Part shown: positions 13,829 to 15,207 of the stretch, piece by piece
Layout: each line of letters starts with the position of its first letter
Position numbering within the stretch: position 1 is the first letter of the stretch
Assembly: GCA_965368115.1 (NCBI GenBank)
Contig: CBDULQ010000070.1
Span: forward strand, 1-15,207
Length of the DNA: 15,207 nucleotides
Reading direction: 5' to 3'
DNA from: CBDULQ01 sp965368115
Lineage (GTDB): Bacteria; Pseudomonadota; Gammaproteobacteria; SZUA-229
Translations under genes and position numbers: made by a program
The notes under the pieces: generated by a model
What the model was told of the DNA's origin: nothing
Database searches by the model: none
The model's input: only the letters and a program-made list of their open reading frames with translations

Positions 13829-14554
13829 TTACACCTTCACGTAAACCCAGCCTTCCTGCAATCGCTTGACGATGCGTTCAACCGCAGTGTCACCGGTTTT
13901 ACTGTGGGCAATGATCTTCGGCTCCACACCCTGCATGCGTAATCGATTGATCGCATTGGAGCAGGCGATGAAAGATACATTACTGTACTGATCCATAATA
14001 CTGATGATTTTGTCCTTGTAGGGCGACACATCGGTACGCAACAGGTCGATACCACCGGAATTGGCGATGACCTCCAGCTCGAACGGAAGATGGCGTTTTT
14101 CGAACTGGTGGATAATGTATTCCACTTTCTGAATGGTCTGCTCCAGCTTATTACCTTCCGAGCTGGAGATATGCAACACGATCTTGTTCTGTTGTTGCAG
14201 GTCGACCGGATTCAGCTGAATACCATCGAGCTGTACGCTGGAATGCGGCTGCAAACCGCCGGATCCACCAACCCAGCCAACCACCAGCCCCAGAGTCAGC
14301 AACAATGCGGCGGCAACAGACTGTTTCCAGCCCGTAACACGCACCCCACCATTCTGCACCTGAACACTGTTGCTCGCAGCCGGCAGCTGTGCGTAACTGT
14401 TCTTCAGGCTCTTCTTCAGTTCACATATCGCCTGTACTTTTTCATACAGATGATTATCGGACCGCATCGCCTGTTTAAAGGTCTCACGATCACGGCTATC
14501 CAGCTCGCCGTCGACAAAGGCATTGATCATTTCATCTGAAAATTCTGCTTTCAT
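13829..14554 (-). CDS. Membrane anti-sigma factor fused to a DsrE-like domain
   Basis: The 241-residue protein joins three parts. Residues 1-55 (FVDGELDSRDRETFKQAM and on) look like the cytoplasmic anti-sigma domain, but without the HxxxCxxC zinc motif. A single membrane helix spans about 78-96 (SVAAALLLTLGLVVGWV). Residues 123-241 resemble the DsrE/DsrF-like family found in periplasmic proteins: KIVLHISSSEG, FELEVIANSGGIDLL, SFIACSNAINRL with Cys198, and the closing QEGWVYVKV. Cys198 is at the place of the family's conserved cysteine; Cys44 is the only other one. The start overlaps the ECF sigma stop by 4 bp, with AGGAG 6 bases ahead. The role as a sulfur or redox sensor that releases the sigma factor is inferred. 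Confidence 0.8.
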   Translation of the reverse strand: MKAEFSDEMINAFVDGELDSRDRETFKQAMRSDNHLYEKVQAICELKKSLKNSYAQLPAASNSVQVQNGGVRVTGWKQSVAAALLLTLGLVVGWVGGSGGLQPHSSVQLDGIQLNPVDLQQQNKIVLHISSSEGNKLEQTIQKVEYIIHQFEKRHLPFELEVIANSGGIDLLRTDVSPYKDKIISIMDQYSNVSFIACSNAINRLRMQGVEPKIIAHSKTGDTAVERIVKRLQEGWVYVKV

Positions 14555-15096
14555 TTCACGCTCCTGATCTTCAGGACAGATGACATATTGTCTCGCTTCT
14601 GCAGTTTCTGCTGCAGGTTCTTGCGCGCACGACTCAGGCGGCTCATTACGGTACCCACCGGTATATTCAACGCTGTCGACACCCCGGCATATGACATGCC
14701 TTCCAGATCGACCAGCGAAATAATCTGTCGTTGCGTCAACGGCAGGTCAGCAATGGCCTGTTGCACCTGGTCGACGGTTTGTTGTCGACCATGCCAGTAC
14801 TCCGGCGTTTTGTTGTGCTGGTACACCACGTCGTCGATATCTTCACAGGGTTTATTGCGACGCAGGTATTCGCGCCATTGATTATTCAGGATAGCAAACA
14901 ACCAGGCCTCCATGGATTGTTCGTTTTTTAACTGATCGATTTTCTGGATTGCTTTAGACAGTGCATCCTGCACCAGGTCGTCCGCCAGCATCGCGTCATG
15001 ACACCAGGAATAAGCAATCCTGAATAAACGGTCACGACAGGATTTGATCTGTTTGACAGTGGATCTGTCTTTACACAAAAAAATAAGTCTGTTCAT
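14551..15096 (-). CDS. ECF-family RNA polymerase sigma factor
   Basis: The 181-residue protein has sigma region 2 at about 22-82 (RLFRIAYSWCHDAMLADDLVQDAL, then EAWLFAILNNQWREYLRR) and region 4 at about 108-163 (LPLTQRQIISLVDLEGMSYAGVSTALNIPVGTVMSRLSRARKNL). Regions 1 and 3 are absent, which defines the ECF class, close to RpoE-like sigmas. It directs RNA polymerase to a small set of promoters when its anti-sigma lets go. It is translated just ahead of the anti-sigma gene with a 4-bp overlap. The ATG at 15096 is the first Met in the frame; its ribosome binding site is weak. Upstream lies an inverted repeat with GGAAT boxes. Confidence 0.93.
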   Translation of the reverse strand: MNRLIFLCKDRSTVKQIKSCRDRLFRIAYSWCHDAMLADDLVQDALSKAIQKIDQLKNEQSMEAWLFAILNNQWREYLRRNKPCEDIDDVVYQHNKTPEYWHGRQQTVDQVQQAIADLPLTQRQIISLVDLEGMSYAGVSTALNIPVGTVMSRLSRARKNLQQKLQKRDNMSSVLKIRSVK

Positions 15097-15144
15097 AAAC
15101 TACAACCGAAATTACGCATTAATAAAGATGCAGGCATTTTCAGT

Positions 15145-15184
15145 TTTATTCCAATTTTTTTTATAAAAATTTTTCTGGAATAAA
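15145..15184. promoter_or_regulatory. Inverted repeat with GGAAT boxes upstream of the ECF sigma gene
   Basis: TTTATTCCA (15145-15153) and TGGAATAAA (15176-15184) form a perfect 9-bp inverted repeat around a 22-base A/T spacer. Each strand carries one GGAAT, resembling the GGAA -35 box of many ECF sigma promoters, one facing the sigma gene and one facing the right edge. No sure -10 was found. Confidence 0.5.
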
Positions 15185-15207
15185 TCATCCGCTCACTCCA
15201 TCCATCC

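Overview
The window looks like an ordinary chromosomal segment of a Gammaproteobacterium. The evidence is the set of recognisable genes: rapZ with PTS phosphocarrier genes, greB, a MotY-type OmpA protein, a PhoH-like ATPase, purEK and an RpoE-like ECF sigma factor. A DsrE-like domain and the regulatory-type PTS would suit a sulfur-oxidising Chromatiales-like lineage, but that is an inference. No rRNA, tRNA, CRISPR array or insertion sequence was seen.

Layout. Positions 3-3277 (+) hold the 3' part of rapZ, a mannose-family EIIA, HPr and Enzyme I. They are tightly packed (3 bp gap, 4 bp overlap, then a 93-123 bp gap) and form a PTS phosphorelay without a visible sugar permease. mgtE (3391-4752, +) follows behind its own candidate promoter. 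It converges on argG (4809-6023, -), with a perfect 11-bp stem-loop between them. On the minus strand come motY (6124-6981), greB (7047-7553), a stretch of three stem-loops including a strong terminator (7580-7684), and a phoH-like gene (7700-8452) with a good sigma-70 promoter and a long leader. Two unrecognised minus-strand genes follow: a two-TM protein (8732-9250) and a 147-residue protein (9323-9766). purE-purK (11497-9878, -) is divergent from a sugar-nucleotide epimerase gene (11638-12564, +). Two small plus-strand genes of unknown function (12861-13253 and 13389-13712) follow; the second has a perfect CRP/Vfr-type palindrome upstream and a very strong terminator after it.

The right end (13829-15096, -) is the most unusual part. 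An ECF sigma factor overlaps by 4 bp a membrane anti-sigma factor whose outer part is a DsrE-like domain with a single conserved-type cysteine. This suggests a regulator in which a sulfur-handling or redox domain across the membrane controls the sigma factor. Upstream of the sigma gene is an inverted repeat carrying GGAAT on both strands, which could be an autoregulatory and divergent promoter region.

The genes otherwise belong to separate tasks: PTS signalling, Mg2+ transport, arginine and purine synthesis, transcript elongation, flagellar motor, RNA or stress ATPase, and glycan precursors. All functions rest on motif recognition by reading; no database search was run.
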